Positions 21,947-34,700 of a DNA stretch of 64,000 bases are shown here, one piece after another (the stretch's first letter is position 1; every line of letters starts with the position of its first letter). This stretch comes from Membranipora membranacea (taxonomy: Eukaryota; Bryozoa; Gymnolaemata; Cheilostomatida; Membraniporidae). Below the pieces are notes generated by a model. That model worked only from the letters and a program-made list of their open reading frames with translations, had not been told where the DNA came from and ran no database searches. A program made the position numbers and the translations under genes. The stretch lies in NCBI GenBank assembly GCA_914767715.1, contig OU612066.1, forward strand, positions 25,084,283-25,148,282, read 5' to 3'.

Positions 21947-24900
21947 ATGCAGGTTTTCAAACTAGTGCTCATTTTGGGAATCTCAGGTAATTTCAAATAA
22001 TTATCCATTATAACTCAGATACATTATCAAATCATTATTTTTGAGGCACCATTAAGATGGTTTAATGTGTTAATTGCTCATTTGACAAGGCTCTGTTGTT
22101 GTAAACTTGTTAAACTCGTTTACTTTGTGACATGCACCAGATCAACTTAATTAGTGAATATCATTATCATTGATCATATATTATATTATATTTTATAGTT
22201 TCCTCGCTGGCACAAAACAGGACATGCTTTGAGAAAAAGGTTATATATCCCACATTAAACATTACAAACGAGACTGAATCGAAAACGAGAATTAAGGGGG
22301 AGATTTGGGCCTACGGCGAAGGTATAACATTGACATGTCAGGGTGAGTAAGCAAATAATATTCGATATTGTATTAAATTACACCATATGATATCGTATTT
22401 CACAATACAATATTATTGGATATATTATTATATGGTATTATATCATAATGTGATCCTTTATCATTTTATGTTATAGCTTGTAAGCAATTCCAGCTGTCTG
22501 AGCAACTAAAATAGTTACTCATTTTATCTTGCTGTGTTTACAAAGGACCTGGAGATACCTTTGCTTGGTTACGATGGTCTCATGGTAAATGGCAAGATGT
22601 TGAGTCCGACGATTGGGCAACGAGACTGGGGAACGGCAGGTCGATAAAGTTAAAACGACATCCAGGTCCAATTATTGATTGGTGGAAAGATGGTAACATC
22701 AAGACTCTAGATAGTAATAAACATTCAGGTTTTGTTAGATGTCTTGCCTGGGAAAACACAATAGCAGGACAGAGGTTATCCATTTCGAAGGCTGTACCTA
22801 TCAGATACCCTTGTAAGTAATCAATATGTACCTATGTGTTCAGATTATAGCGTCACAGACATCATGAACATAATTCACTGTTATCAAAAAGGTTCAGTAT
22901 ATCAGGTCAAACATGTTCCAAATGGAGTGTCACATAATATGGAACCTTTTTCGCCATATGGAACATCAGATTGATCAGTTTTTTCCTTTGTACTATTGTA
23001 TTGGACAATCCTGTTATGAATAGGCTTATGCAAACAGAATGGCCAATTTTAGCAGTCAATGTAGCACCTAGGCGATACATGTGAGGCTAGTGCATAACAG
23101 GTGCAAAATGCCTGCACCTAATAATAGCTGTGGTTCCTCATTTATGAAAAAGGTGAACATTTGGGGACGCTTATCAAGCTTGAGAGAACACAGGCTATAA
23201 TTAGGCAGCAATTTTAAACCCGAAAAATTGAGTTGGACAAGGTTGTAGCAAAGAGACGATTGTTCTTGAAGGGCTATCGACATAGTGGAGTAGGTTATTG
23301 CATATTCATTTTGCACTGTCACATATTTTTTGCTGTTGAAAAACATGAGAATGGAATTCACAGTGCGGTATACGTACATAGAAATTGACATGATTTGATA
23401 AAAAAAATTGTGATATGGTGTTTAGGTACGGCTGAATCTTGACCTTTGAGTGAAATAATTTGCAAAAGCCTACTTGTCAAGCTCACAGTGATAAAAGTAA
23501 CAATACTATAATAATAAAAATATTTCTCCTGTCTATTTCAAAGTCTGTGTGAGGTAAATCAAGGGTATTAATTTTGAGTGGCCTAAACAAAAAGGAAAAA
23601 AAACAATTTACACTTCGAAAAAGACCAATTTCATTCTTCACCTCATTATATTATGATCATTGCCTTTGATGCGTAAAACATGTTGAGTGGAGAAATTGAC
23701 TCACTGACTTATGTCGGATGGCTCGTAAAGTACTCCCTGCTCTTATCAGCACCACTAATAACTCCACTATGTTCCTCTCGACTGTCAGAAAAGATATGGC
23801 AAAGGTTTCTGTGTATAGTAGGCTCTAATTACATACTCCCACTCTATTGTGAGCTAAAATAAATGACACACTCAACAAAATAAGATCTGGTATTGATGCA
23901 ATACTCGATTCTATGGTCAAACCTAGATAGAGTGAACGGCTGCTGCGCAGGTCCTCAAACTAGTGCTGCCATTCAGGCAAATTTGTGTTTAATATATTTT
24001 GTATTGCTCAAATATAACTGAGGCTTATACCTCGGAATTCTACCGTGGCCCCTTTCTGCCATGCGATGTTTTGGAAGATTAGGAAGCAGATGCCTAGAAA
24101 TACATTGTGTTTCTTAAATGATGAAGCAGCTACCTAATAACTAGGAGGCTTGGTTAAGTTAACATGTGGCTGCCTAAAAATATTTTGTGTTTCCTAAATA
24201 ATCGAGCAGCTACCTAAAGACAAAATGGACTTCTTAAAATTAGGATGTGGCTGCCTTAAAATATGATGTTCAGTTATTTAAGAAAAACATTATATTTTAA
24301 GGCAGCCACATGCTAATTTTACCAACAAGAGGTCCCAGCAATGGGCAAGTGAAGCCGTTAACCGTAATATGTATGCTGCGTTTCATATGGTGGCAATGGT
24401 TGAATGCACTGTGCTGTGGGATGAAAGAACTCAACTCTCAGTAGTAAAAAGTGGGCCCTAATGATGTCGATATGTTAGTTATTACTATACAGCTATGTAA
24501 TATACTTGTATTAGGAATTGCTGATGACAGATTTATGATTCTGTTTTTAGTTTGTGTCAACAACGACAATACAGGGATACATGAATGGTATTACTATGTT
24601 GGCACTTGCTGCCATTATTGCTTCGCATTTGACTGTGTTCCTGATGTGTTATTAGAGAATGAAGATCCATTTTGGACGCTGACATTTGCTGACGATGTGC
24701 TTCAACGTCAAAACAAGTTTCACAATGGTAAATTAAGCCGCTGTTTTGCCTGTCACCGCACTATTCTCTTTTCCAAGAATATATAAGAAACTATACTAGT
24801 TTAGCTCAAAAGATTTCTTACCTAGTTTTGATGTAGAATTAAGTCCCAAAAGCCAAAATATTTGAATGCATTCGGCGGTCAACAACAATCAATAAACACT

Positions 24901-27900
24901 ATTTGGTACGCACATGCACAGTATCACATGTAAGTGGTGATCCGAATCACCCTAGGATCAAATAAATCCATATTTGTGTTGAGGAATGTTTTACCATCAC
25001 AAAGTACAAAATTATAAGATTTTGGGGCTCGTAATCATAAATCATAGCTTTTGCGTGGACCCCTGGAAGTGCAACACCTCTGTCAAATTTGCTGGTGAAT
25101 CTTTTGCTAGCATTAAACATCATATTGGCTGGTTTTAACAGCCTACATATATCTATGTAATGGTACATAATTATTAACAATTACATCATCCCTAGCCCCC
25201 AACATAGAATCTCTTTCAATGACACCGATGATGCCTAATACTGATAAGTTGCCATACAATATTATTCTATCAATCTAAAACTATTAGAAAACACAGCCAA
25301 TCATGGTTTATCTACTAATTACTGTCAATTGAAATGGTCTTTTGCTGATTAGCGACCATGTAGCTTTGACCATTTGTGCCCCTTCTCTCTTTTTTTTCTT
25401 TATTAGTGACAGTGTCAAGTTTGCGAATAACCATTATACATATACATACAGTAAGGATGTCTTTGACCTGCTGAGATTGAAACTGATAGTGAAATTTTTA
25501 CTTTTATTCACATTCCATTTTAAATTCTTTAGAGGTCTCAAAGTTCCGCCTTTCTACTTTACATAATAACTGTATGAAGGATTGATTAAGATCATGTGAC
25601 AGAGACATTAAGTCAAGAATGAAATGTTCTCCTTTGCTATTAACGACAAGTTTTGGCTTCTGCATATCACAATACAGTGTCATCACACTTAACTAGAAAT
25701 GAATGTTCAATGATTTTTCTTTACCCTGTAATGATTTTGTTTAATTACAGTGGTAATAAACTGAATGTCTTTAATATGCAACAGTGCGTGGATAGTCTTG
25801 AAATAATGTATGGTAGATATAGGAGTGACTGTCATTCATTTTGCAATGATTTAATATAACATGAAAACTCGAGTGAGCAATGATGTTGCTTGACTTTAGT
25901 AACGCTTGCTTGCTTTTTGCAGGTCTCTATTACTGCCATATAGATGACAGTTTTGGAATTGATAGCTGGGGTTGGCTATTTTGTTATCTGCGTAATGGGA
26001 ATAGTAAACTTTATACATCACCAGAAAGATCTGAGGGTAGGGAAGGAAGTTATGAACATCACTTCTTAAAAGAGGCAGAGTATAATCATACTGATTGTAA
26101 AAACGATACTCATAGGTCAGATATTCCACCAATGATTGGTAAGTAATCAAAATCTATGCTGCCTCTACGTGTTAGGGGATTTTATTAAATCAACTTAATT
26201 GTCAGTAAAACACAGGAGTCATTGCAGCTTTTCCTAGACTGGTTAACCTCAAACTGCTCTCGATCCCCACCCTAATTAGATACTACAGAAGGACCGAAGC
26301 AAAGCAAGTTCTGCAGTAGGTATGCAAAATCTTGCAACTGAAAAAACTCAGTGCACTTCTGGGTGAAATTATGAGTAGTTTTGGAGATTCTTCCCCTTTC
26401 TCATCGATGCTCATCTACGAGGTTTCAATGCCTTCTGCTGTACTAGCCCAACAAGCTATTGTTTTGGGATGGACATTTTCTTATGTTTTTATTGATGCGA
26501 TAAGAAATTTGAAAGACCATCAGAATAAGTATAATTCATCTTCATCATAACCAACATTGTAATCATAGCTAAAGCAGACAGCTATTTCTTTCAGCTGTTT
26601 TGCGCTTTCTAATTGCCATTTCAAATTTCTACAGCTATGACTCATTCGTTTTGCCATCAACCAGATTATTACACGCGGCAGCTAAGCTAGATGAAGTTTT
26701 TTCTCTGGCCGCCAGTAAATCTAATCTCTATACTACAATCAATTCAACCCCCTGTCAGCAACTTAAACGTAATAAAACCCTTCACAATTGGTGTGTTTCT
26801 TACTCGGAGGAGCTTTGATCTCTATAACTGCTGCTTTATTCAATGTCCTCTCAATCACTAAATCAAAGCCACAACAAACCCACAAGTCAGTTGGTTTATT
26901 CTATTGACATGGGATAGACATTAACACCAGCAGCTGCACAGGTACCATTACCAAATATTTTAGTTACTGGTGTTGTACATCCTGAAAACATGTGAAACAA
27001 GCACTGATAGTGGTTGGGGAGCCAGGAAGTCCAACAGATTGATTTTCTCAATGCGCAGCAAAAACAGCCAATAGAGCTAAAGAGAACATGTCAAATGTTC
27101 TTGGAAAGAGGGTTATTTAATATGATGCAGATATGTTAAGTTTAAATCATCAGGACTGAATTTTAACGTAAACCAAAGCATTGTTAAAATCTTGGAATCT
27201 TCTCTTACAAAGCTGTTCAATGTGGTTTTGTAGCTCCAGTGATGACATATCATGAGTGTTCGATTACTCTGGAGACAGAGGAACTGACTGAGGAACTTGT
27301 TCTGAATGGATCAGATTTTCATATGTCAAAGCATGGTGGCCATTGGTTTTATACAAAATTGGGCCAATCAGTCCATCAACTTGGTGAGTAATCAGGGGCG
27401 TCAATGTAAAAGTAATGTCTACCTGCATGTGATAAGCCAATCTGTGTGGTATTGGTGTTGCACTCATAGTTAAACTAAGATGATTTTGTGAACTGTTGAA
27501 TACTTTATGTAATAGAGTGCACAATATCGCCATTCAGTGATATGACTACCTGTCATGTGGTCTTAATGTTAAAAGGCAATATTACGATTGGGATACATCT
27601 TTTTCCAATTGGTGATGTTGATACAAATTTGCAAATAGTTTTGCCCAAATTAACTGGCTATTGGATTATGCCAAACATATCGGATAGGGACTGGTCAGGT
27701 ACGGACTCGCATGAGAAATGCAGCACTCAACCTAATACTAGCTGAAGTTTTGTCTCATTGTTTTGCACGATGCAACTAACACAGAAGTTTCAAGCAAAGA
27801 CTCATACACAGTTCAAGTCATGATTGCGAATGTAGAGCACCAGACTTTAGAAACCCTACAAATACCGTTGTTTTGAAATTGTTGTCTTTTTTTCGGTTAC

Positions 27901-29319
27901 TCTTCAAGGAGAACAATAAACTTGGCAATTCCTATGCAAGTATAATTATGGCTGGGGTTATTCACTAGGTGATTTAGAGATAAGAATCAGGTCTGCTCAT
28001 CATGTGGACCCTTGATTGATCGTGGGTGGGGGTGTGATTTGTCTAAATGTCAGTACAAGGTATCAATCAATGGTTATACAACTGTCATAACCAACTAGGC
28101 TCAAGTGAGGGTTAAAACAAAGCTTAAACCTGGGAGAGATACTGGATCTAACACCCATTTCCCTCCCAAAGCTCTGGCATCACATGAATTCATTCAGCAG
28201 TGTCCAGAGGCATATTCAATGACTGGGTAACAAATAATTGCACATTGTAAAGTAGGATTATAATGGAGATGAACATAATATGTTCATCTCCATTATAATC
28301 CTACTTTACAATGTGCAATTATTTGTATTTTTATTCAGGATATTCACTCACCATTGACAAAAAAAGCAACTTCAAGGAGACTCAAATATTGTACTGTTTG
28401 GACATGGGCGAGAATGAAACTAGCTGTATAAGAGTGACGGTCAATCTTACCGTTCAGTCAAGTGGTAACTAAAAAATACTGTTTTAAGATCGAGTGTTCT
28501 ATCCACTGTCTGTAAAGCGGCATTGATTTTTAAATTTCACGCAAAAGTTCATTAATTATTTATAAACAGTTGTCACACACTGTATGTGGTACACCTAGGT
28601 CATTGCTCAACATGTTCTTTGGTGTATGGCATTTCAGGGTCATGGTTTCATGGTCCTTATCTAATTAATTGTATACTCCTCCGCTTTAGATAAAAGTTTT
28701 TGCCAATTACCATCTAAATGCGGAGTTCGCTTTAAAACATTAATTGGTCTGGCCATTAAATGACATAACATTATATCCTACGTCTATTTTACGACTTTTT
28801 TTATAAGATTCGATATAAAGAACAGTGGTTTTTGCTCTGTATGATCAGCTACAAATAGGAGTTACTAGTTACCAGTTGCCACCATGACTACCATCTGGAT
28901 TCACCTTAAACACTGTCTAGTGACATTGATTTTTGACAGCAATACGCACTGCTACGATCATAGTCAGCATAGTGGTGCTCACTGCACTGGTAGCAGGGGC
29001 AGCTATCTTTATTGCACTGAAATATATATCCGAAAGAGCGAAGGTAGGAGCTGTTCAGGGTCAAACATCAACATTACCAGCTGCTGAAACTAAGGGGATC
29101 AAGCGACAACGTATGAAACGGAGGAGGAAAATCTCTGAGGGTAAGAAAGGGAATTCGAGTTTGACAACTAGATTTGCTGGGCAATCTTCTCAACCTCAAA
29201 GAAAGAGGAAAAAAAGTAGATTTTCAGTTGATAATAAGCCATTATGGAATAAGTGTTCAAATGCTAGTTTTTGCGAGCAATCATCTCACATGATGAGGAA
29301 CCGAAGCAACACTCCGTAA
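21947..29319 (+). CDS. Ig-superfamily type I membrane receptor, isoform with first tail (8 exons)
   Basis: Exons are 21947-21986, 22199-22342, 22546-22812, 25923-26138, 27234-27383, 27516-27698, 28339-28464 and 28940-29319. All introns are phase 1 and GT-AG, and the model is 501 residues. MQVFKLVLILGIS opens a signal peptide. An Ig domain follows with Cys60 (GEGITLTCQG), Trp69/Trp72 and Cys127 (SGFVRCLAWEN). Residues about 151-375 form a cysteine-containing ectodomain (CLYYCHIDD, HECSITL, TTCHVV, LYCLDM, TSCIRV) with several N-glycosylation sites such as NIT, NET and NIS. A membrane helix lies near 380-403 (TIIVSIVVLTALVAGAA), followed by a basic segment KRQRMKRRRK and a tail ending NRSNTP. 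No ITIM or ITAM is seen. The all-phase-1 layout is typical of extracellular receptors that gain domains by exon shuffling. A role in recognition or immunity is inference. Confidence 0.8.
24080..24325. repeat. Degenerate repeat with inverted repeat, intron 3 of Ig receptor
   Basis: Copies of a unit of about 90 bases with GCTGCCTA, TTTTGTGTTTC and GAGCAGCTACCTAA recur. The right end (24236-24320) folds as a 35-base inverted repeat around TTAAAATAT and ATATTTTAA. It looks like a small foldback relic. The rest of the 3.1 kb intron (22813-25922) shows no other gene I can support; the open frame at 24451-24786 has no domain. Confidence 0.6.
26985..27305 (+). repeat. Duplicated segment, source copy (intron 4 end plus exon 5 start)
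   Basis: This stretch of about 250 intron bases plus the first 50-70 bases of exon 5 is repeated at 29605-29918. Landmarks in order are GATAGTGGTTGGGGAGCC, CAACAGATTGATTTTCT, TTAATATGATGCA and the shared TTCAATGTGGTTTTGTAGCT across the acceptor. Confidence 0.85.
28231..28325. repeat. Perfect 95-base palindrome in intron 6
   Basis: Two 47-base arms, exact as far as I can see, meet around one base at 28278. The arms start CAAATAATTGCACATTG and end CAATGTGCAATTATTTG. It ends 13 bases before exon 7, so the hairpin would include or abut the splice acceptor tract. Confidence 0.95.
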
Positions 29320-29419
29320 TACCCACTCATTCTAGGCATATATTATTACTGAGTTGTTCCACATAAGCTAAAAATAATCAATTACTTTACTTGTCAACAA
29401 CCCGGCAAAATACTAGAAA

Positions 29420-29430
29420 TTTGTTTAATA
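29420..29430 (+). terminator. Candidate polyadenylation signal for the first-tail transcript
   Basis: AATAAA occurs in TTTAATAAACCTTTG about 110 bases after the stop codon at 29319. It would give an mRNA ending before the alternative tail exon, coupling tail choice to polyadenylation site choice. Confidence 0.45.
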
Positions 29431-29604
29431 AACCTTTGCATTTCCCTAAACTAGATAGTTTATGGCAATGGTACAGCACTATGATGCAAGTTTACAAGTG
29501 TCCAAGTTTTTCATAACTACTACAGAACTAGCTACAAGAATATCATTGCTTTACTATTTCTGTAATCTTTGAGCAATTTTAGCATGTCAAAGTGTGGTAC
29601 ATAT

Positions 29605-29918
29605 GGAAAACATGTAAAACACACATGATAGTGGTTGGGGAGCCAGGAAGAGCAACAGATTGATTTTCTTTTTGCGCAGCAAAAACAACCAAAAGAGCTC
29701 AAAAGAACATGTTAAATGTTCTCGGAAATAGGATAGTTTAATATGATGCAAATCAGTTAAGTTTTAAACATCGGGACCGAATTTTAACGCCATTCAAAAC
29801 ATTGTTTAAATCTGGGAATCTTCTTTTATAAAACTGTTCAATGTGGTTTTGTAGCTCCTGTGATGACATATCAAGAGTGTTCGATAACTCAGGAGCCTGA
29901 GAAACATGTCCTGAATGA
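29605..29918 (+). repeat. Duplicated segment, derived copy (intron 8 end plus exon 9 start)
   Basis: This is the second copy of 26985-27305. It has diverged by scattered substitutions and a short deletion after the GAG codons. It brings the acceptor and first codons of exon 5 to the front of the alternative tail exon. Confidence 0.85.
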
Positions 29919-30081
29919 AGAAGATTCAGAGAATTCAGATGATGGTTGGCGTCGGTTTAAAACAAGAGAAAAGAGATATAGTAGATGGTCAGGTGATAAT
30001 ACGCCGTTATGGAATAAGGGTTCAAATGCATTTGCCGAACAATCATCTCGCATGCAGAAGAAGCGAAGCAATACTCCGTAA
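29855..30081 (+). CDS. Alternative terminal exon (second tail) of the Ig-type receptor
   Basis: Exon 8 has an internal donor at 29141 (GAG G then GTAAGA) that would drop the first tail. This exon follows TTTTGTAG and is in phase 1. It reads APVMTYQECSITQEPE, then an acidic stretch (NEEDSENSDDGW), then YSRWSGDNTPLWNKGSNAF and a RSNTP end before TAA. Using it gives 517 residues. Its first 16 residues match the start of exon 5 (APVMTYHECSITLETE), and its end matches the first tail (SRFSVDNKPLWNKCSNA, RSNTP). It therefore looks like a fusion of two copied pieces. Use of the exon is inferred from sites and phase. Confidence 0.65.
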
Positions 30082-31772
30082 TACCAACTTTATTGTGGGT
30101 AGCAACATCACAAAAGTGCAATGTCATTCTAGGCATCAGCAATAATAATAATATATTATTCTTAGTTCTTATCATTTTACTTGCTAACAATTTCAGTTAC
30201 TCATTATCTTGTTTCAACATATTGCACTCCAATAATTCACTATTTTGGTTTTACTACACCTGATTACTAATTAAGCCGTTGATATCGCTATTTGTGAGTG
30301 CATCTGATTATCTTATCTTATTCTTGATTACAATTCTTATTGAGGATAGCAAACAGACCCATTCTCATTCAGCATTAGCTCTTCCAAGGTCACAAAAGGA
30401 TATACTATGAGTCATATTCAACCATAACTCCAAATAAATTCACATTTCAGAAATCAAGCAACTTCTGGTAATTTGATCAAGAAAGTAGGAAATAAAAAGC
30501 AAAATATACCATGCTGAACTGAGAGATTGCAAATTCAAATGGATATTATGTCTGTGGATCTTGAGAATCAACAAGTGTGACCGGAATTTGAAATACATAT
30601 TTAAATTGAAAAAATTTTGAACGGTATTCAGCATATCTTTACTGTGATATTGAGAATTATGTATTTATCATATGATACACACAATCACAACTTTATTAAT
30701 GTCATACTACATTGATATCTGCAGACAGCCAAAGAAAGGCATATTCTGAATCAGTAATTGACATAGTAACATTTATAAAACCAGATAAATTAGTGTGCCA
30801 TCACCTGACCTGATCATCTGACCAATTGCTTTCCTCAATTACAATGTAAATTCAGTTATGAGAAATAATTGGACCTGCAATCCTGATAAAACTTTCAGTA
30901 TTAAGGAGTGATCTTCTCTCTTGTCATGGGGGCATAACTTATGACAGAGTAGCATATTATTTAATTTTTTCTGAGCAAAACCTGCTTGCAAGATTGTCAG
31001 ATAGGCAAGGATCACCAGTAATGATGACAATTATCTAGATATGATAGTACTCCACAAGCGGTTTCACTTAATCTATCATACCATTGATAGTATCGCCATC
31101 AGTGGACTGTTATTTCTGTTATCAGAGTTTTAGGTTTGTTTAACCATTTTATTCCAAACAACTTGATTCACGCTCATTGGCCATGACAATCTTGTGTGAT
31201 CTTTTTTCATGGTGTTCAGAAAGGATGTATTCGTGAATGCAGTTACCTCTTTTCCCGTAATCAAAGCTCAGAGGAGACATTATAACTGAGAATATAACTA
31301 TATTCATATTATACTATGAGAAGAAGGAAAATCTATTTTGCTGGACAAAAGTTGACTTTGACCTAAACGAGACAGTTAGAGAGATGCATCTTAATGCATG
31401 CAAGCACGCAGGCCAGAGGCACAGAGGCATGTAGGCATGTTGAAATGTTGGCATGCAGGCTATATTCAATATCTAATCATTTTCACCATCAGGAGGGAGG
31501 CCGCTGGTGGGTGATTCCATATTGAGCTAATTTTGACATTTTATTTTCGTTAAGCCTTCTAGACGATATACCAAAGACACCCCCACAAATGTAATGATTG
31601 AACATATTATATTAGTAATTCATTCAGTGAATTTTTATGGCGGGATGGATATACATGTAGGCGTTATGTGTTGAGTCTTCCTTGTTTTAAACACTGCAAG
31701 CAAATTTAATTTTTTTAAGTTCTTGAATTATTGCCCGTTGATTTTATTGTGTTCAACAGTTTGTTTGCAGGT
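30082..31772. other. No gene seen
   Basis: This is flanking and intergenic DNA between the plus-strand receptor and the minus-strand methyltransferase. An AATAAA in CAAATAAATTC near 30432 could serve the long receptor transcript. Short open frames have no domains. A small cluster of GCATG and GGCAT motifs lies at 31385-31460. Confidence 0.5.
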
Positions 31773-34700
31773 CTACGTTGGTTTTCTTCCAAGGAGAAGC
31801 ACTAGGTCCACTTTATAGGATAGCTTAGATTCGGCCTTCCCGTTGCCATAAACATCACAGAATCTGCAATTTGAGGTTACAAAATTATCCAACATCAAAT
31901 GATTTGTATAATCATATTTTAACAATGTAATTTATATATGTATTTATTATATACATATTAATATCCTCAATATTCCTATTGACATTAATAACACAGCTGT
32001 AAAATAATGGGCAGCCAACAAAGGCAATGAAGTAATGGGACAACTCAAAACATTAAACAGACCTTTCCAAAAATGTTGTCCATAATGTCGGTGACTCATT
32101 CTGTGAAGCCTTCTCCTTCAAGTATTTGTTTACGGCGCTAAATGTACGGAGCAATGAAATCAAATGGCCTACAGTGACATCCTCAACGACCTGCATGTTC
32201 TCATTTCTGTAAGCATAGAATAAATCTTACTTGGAGTAGTTGCAAGGCAGAGTGAAACTACACATAATTAAACTGACCATACCAGTATGATCAACTTGCA
32301 GGGAACAATGGTTGGCGATATTTATAAGAAGAAATGCATCGTACCCTAGAAAATGAAGATTTTCAATGGATTTTACAATTCTGTTTTTTCTTATCAGGAA
32401 TTTCCCAAATACGAATTAAATTTTTGTTGATAAATTTGAAAAAATGATAGGGATCATCAAAAACAAAGTAAGCAAATGCTCTGACCCAGTTTGAGCAGTT
32501 TGTTAAAATTTAAATCTGTGAATATTGTCATGTTGTAGGGTAAAATTTGCTGCAATTCATTTTCTATGTTCTAGCTGGAGTTGATTCCCAAATTAATCAC
32601 TGAGGTGATAAAGTTTCTTCATACTGCTTTTAACAATTTAAAACAAATACCACATTACAGGTCATCATTGGGTATGATATGAATATGTGAGCATGCAGCT
32701 GGCGGTTTATGTAGGCAGTCACAAAAAATATACCTGGTTCTTGTTTCGTATGGGATTTGAATTTCGGGTGCTGTGTATCTGTCCGCCACTAGCTTTACCC
32801 TCTTATGCCAATATCCTCCTTCAGATAGCTTTGTTGAAAACTAAAATACAAAATCAGAAGCATAAAAGATAGGTAAGTATATTTCTAGGTCAGTGTTGAA
32901 GGAAACAGGAAAAAGCTGTGATCACATAGCTCTGAGGAGAACTAAATACAAAATCTGATCAAATGGGACTATTAATATAAAAATCATCTACACAAAAAAT
33001 GATTGTATATACATATGAAAACTATGAAAACAATTTGATGACAGATGGTTTCAGAGTAAATAGCCAAACAAAGACAAACACATTGTTCCTATTCAGTTTA
33101 TGAGGGTTATGCCATAGACCTTGTATTCAACCTGGACAGGAAACCAAACTCAATTGTCAATGATATAATGACCTTGAAGCAATGGTGTTATAACTGAATT
33201 GCAGTACTCAGTCCAAGCTCTAACATCAAATTAATTGAGACAAGTTGCTATTCCTATTGCAATTCTCAAATTATGAATACATTCCTGACTGATAAAATTA
33301 TCCGCAAATTTCCATGACTCTGTACAGCAAGTCAATGATTAAACCATTGCTACTACACAATGAAACGCTGTTATGGCGTCTAAAATTATTTCTCTCAGTC
33401 CCTCATTGCTAGAGCTCTATGAAGTGTCATGTCTAGCTTTATATTTGAGTCTTAGTGTTATGGTCAGCTTTAGCATTAGGAGTTGTCCTTTCATTTGTCA
33501 TGGGGACACAAATGCTCAATTGGCTTTTCACATTCCTTCATTATTTTTCTCATCAAAATATGATCATGCAATGTATATGGTGCACCGTGCAGATTTGTAC
33601 ATAGCTGTGACTATAATAATCTGACCAAGGAGTTACTGTTCCTCCTTGATCTGACTAGTTATCAGTAAACGAAAAGCCAAAATAGTTTTGAGGCCGGAAT
33701 AGCACAATTGCTTCAGTCATCAGCAGTAAATAAAACTTGGTTCCTCTACAAAAAAATTGTAAAATGAACTTATGCTGACAAAAAAATCTTTGTTACTCTT
33801 TGGTTTTGGCAGCTTACAGATGAGTTGCTGTTAATAGCTATGTGTGCTGTCTAACTGTAATTCCAAGGGGTTGACAGCAGGAGGACGGCTCTTTGTACCT
33901 TTAATGTTTTTACTAATATTTCAAGCATTTATAAATACCTGGCTTATAATGTCAGTAAGCTCATCTGCTTTGGGGTGATTGATTATATCAGGAAGTACAG
34001 TTGCTGTAGATACAGCAATAACTCCACCCGGTCTCAACACCCGATCCACCTACAAATATTGCATGCGGAGACAACTTTTGAAAACCAACGTTATTTTATG
34101 ATATGATGCATGCACACCAAATAAACTCGAGCACCTTGATTTCGCAAACTCATTCGGATACCATCTGAGTTCGTAAACACAATCATAATTTCACTTTGTA
34201 AAGCTGTGTTGATAATGTACAATGGGATGAAATGACAAGACTTTATATAACTGATTTTTTAACATTGCTGTCAGTCTGGTCCTACTAGAAGTGGTCATTG
34301 TTGATGATGTAATCATTGTCTGATCAACCCCACTGTTCACAGGGTAACCTCTGATGAGGGTTGTGTTATGGCTCTTCTGTGCAATTTGTGCCACATTCAA
34401 TGCGTTCTTTTTCAACTTTGACGGCCAACCTCCCAGGAAGCAACATTGGATGCAAGCGTGGCCCTGGGTTCTTCTCTGGAAGGGGCCCGTCGAGCGGGGC
34501 AAGAGTTTCGGGGGACTGACATACACAAGACTATGTAACTCCCTCACTAACCTCTTTGTAGAACTTTGGTATATCAAACCAGTGTAGAGCTGTACAGACA
34601 GTCACAAGATCTGCTGAGTTATCCTTTACAGGCAGATTTTCTGCCTCAGAAACTCTGATGGAAAAACAAAAGACAACATTTAAAAGCTTGAAGTGCTAGT

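Noticed and set aside
24451-24786. 111-codon frame in intron 3 of the Ig receptor
   Set aside because: No splice-site context in receptor phase, no domain, and low-complexity hydrophobic composition.
26332-26818. Two 72-codon frames in intron 4 of the Ig receptor
   Set aside because: They could not be joined to neighbouring exons in phase 1 and show no recognised motif.
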